Position numbers and translations under genes: made by a program. From Chloroflexota bacterium (GTDB taxonomy: Bacteria > Chloroflexota > UBA6077 > CF-72), in contig JAFAWJ010000482.1 in the NCBI GenBank assembly GCA_019242065.1, forward strand, positions 1 through 7,119: a stretch of DNA of 7,119 nt. Reading direction: 5' to 3'. The notes under the pieces were generated by a model, which was not told where the DNA came from, ran no database searches, and saw only the letters and a list, made by a program, of their open reading frames with translations. Shown one piece after another: positions 6,046 through 7,119 of this stretch. The number at the start of each line of letters is the position of its first letter. Position 1 is the first letter of the stretch.

Positions 6046-7082
6046 CGCTCGACACGGCGGCCATCGGACGCGTCGGCAGTCCAGGTCAGTTCAAGGTCTG
6101 GCTGCAGGTCGCCGTGTGGACGGGCATCGGCATCATCCTGCTGGTGCTGGCCGGCGTGCAGTTCGGTCCGGCGGCGACGCTGTCGATCCTGACCGTGACG
6201 ATCACGCAAGCGACGCCGATCACGTTTGGCGCGCTGACAGGCATCTGCTCCGAGCGCACGGGCGTCGTCAACATCGGTATCGAGGGCATGCTGCTGACCG
6301 CGGCGTTTTTCGGCTTCATGGTCGGCGTCTACACCCACAACCCGTTCCTGGCGCTCGGTTCGGCGATCGTCAGCAGCGCGCTGATGGCGCTGCTGCACGC
6401 CGTGCTGTCGATCACGTTCCGGGTCGATCAGATCATCAGCGGCACGGTGATCAACATCCTCGCCGTCGGCATTACCGGCTACCTGAATCGCCAGTTGTTC
6501 ACGGCTGGCGCACCGCCCGGCCTGGCCGCGTTTCCGCGCCTGAACGTCCCGGGCTTGAGCGACGTGCCGTGGATCGGCCCGATCCTGTTCCAGCAAAAGC
6601 CCCTGGCGCTGACGGCCATCGTCCTGGTGTTCGTGCTGCACTTCACCCTGTTTCGCACGCGCTGGGGCCTGCGCACGCGCGCCGTCGGCGAGCATCCACT
6701 GGCGGCGGACACCGTAGGCGTCAACGTAAATCGCCAGCGCTACATCAACGTCGTCATTGGTGGTGCGATCGCCGGACTGGGCGGCGCGTTTTTCACGCTC
6801 GAGTCGGTGCCGCACTTCGAACCGCTGATGACCAACGGCATCGGCTTCATCGGCCTGGCGGCGATGATCGTCGGCAAGTGGACGCCGTTTGGGGCATGGG
6901 GCGCGGCACTCCTGTTCGGCGTGGCGGAGGCCATTCCCACCGCGATGCAGCTGCAGGGCGTCAACGTGCCCTATCAGTTGATCTCGCTGCTGCCGTACGT
7001 ATTAACGATCATCGTGGTGGCCGGTGCGGTCGGCCGCGCCACGCCGCCCGCGGCGGACGGAAAGCCGTACATCCGCCAATGA
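6042..7082 (+). CDS. ABC transporter permease, BPD_transp_2 family (nucleoside-type importer, second subunit)
   Basis: A 346-residue membrane protein, paralogue of the permease before it and related to YufQ/NupQ-type subunits; the two should form the heterodimeric channel. Hydrophobic segments lie at about 21-40, 45-66, 82-97, 102-124, 133-147, 187-205, 234-255, 264-278, 285-299 and 311-332. The signature GICSERTGVVNIGIEGMLL (67-85) parallels the NIGVEGQ of its partner. The coupling loop is TRWGLRTRAVGEHPLAADTV (206-225). The start is GTG at 6042, inside the previous stop as GTGA, with AAGG seven bases upstream (6031-6034). The stop overlaps the next start as ATGA. Both overlaps point to one polycistronic message with subunits made in step. 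Confidence 0.92.
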   Translation: MTLDTAAIGRVGSPGQFKVWLQVAVWTGIGIILLVLAGVQFGPAATLSILTVTITQATPITFGALTGICSERTGVVNIGIEGMLLTAAFFGFMVGVYTHNPFLALGSAIVSSALMALLHAVLSITFRVDQIISGTVINILAVGITGYLNRQLFTAGAPPGLAAFPRLNVPGLSDVPWIGPILFQQKPLALTAIVLVFVLHFTLFRTRWGLRTRAVGEHPLAADTVGVNVNRQRYINVVIGGAIAGLGGAFFTLESVPHFEPLMTNGIGFIGLAAMIVGKWTPFGAWGAALLFGVAEAIPTAMQLQGVNVPYQLISLLPYVLTIIVVAGAVGRATPPAADGKPYIRQ

Positions 7083-7119
7083 CCGCGGACGTGTCCCAGG
7101 GCGCCCCGGCGTTGGAGGC
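7079..7119 (+). CDS. Start of a further operon gene, probably the importer ATPase (cut by window edge)
   Basis: Thirteen codons plus two bases are present, reading MTADVSQGAPALE. The ATG overlaps the permease stop by four bases. No Walker motif is within reach, so the call rests on context: lipoprotein and two permeases are present but the ATP-binding subunit is missing, and a tail like ALE before the first strand is common in such ATPases. The frame and start are well supported; the product is inferred. Confidence 0.6.
   Translation, partial: MTADVSQGAPALE

Noticed and set aside
5898..6815. 305-codon open frame on the minus strand opposite the permeases
   Set aside because: The translation is almost all Arg, Asp, Gln and Ala with no hydrophobic core, and it is opposite two clear membrane-protein genes.

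Overview
The window is GC-rich bacterial DNA, packed with genes and free of RNA genes or transposons that I can see. The style suggests a high-GC, probably monoderm bacterium, most likely an uncultured Chloroflexota. The grounds are a lipoprotein whose lipobox is followed by a long Ala-Ser-Pro linker, an ECF sigma factor/alkyltransferase pair, and a secreted clan GH-A-like hydrolase with Ig-like tail domains. This placement is inference from style, not a phylogenetic result.

Two gene clusters diverge from a short control region at about 3498-3617. On the minus strand, reading leftward, are an ECF sigma factor (2913-3497), an O6-alkylguanine-DNA alkyltransferase (2317-2916, start overlapping the sigma stop), a 139-bp gap holding degenerate 38-bp tandem repeats, a secreted glycoside-hydrolase-like protein (345-2177), and, one base later, a class V aminotransferase of the isopenicillin N epimerase-like type cut by the window edge (1-343).

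On the plus strand is a BMP/PnrA-type ABC importer operon: lipoprotein (3618-4904), two paralogous BPD_transp_2 permeases (4930-6045 and 6042-7082), and the first 13 codons of a further gene (from 7079), which is probably the missing ATPase. Overlapping stop/start codons link the last three. Together they would form an uptake system, most likely for nucleosides: the lipoprotein captures ligand outside the membrane, the permease heterodimer forms the channel, and the ATPase drives it.

I found no clearly new system. The most interesting signals are the tandem array that appears to be repeated duplications of the 3' end and stop codon of the alkyltransferase gene, the sigma factor-alkyltransferase coupling with no anti-sigma gene in the expected place, and a dyad next to an extended -10 promoter in the divergent control region.
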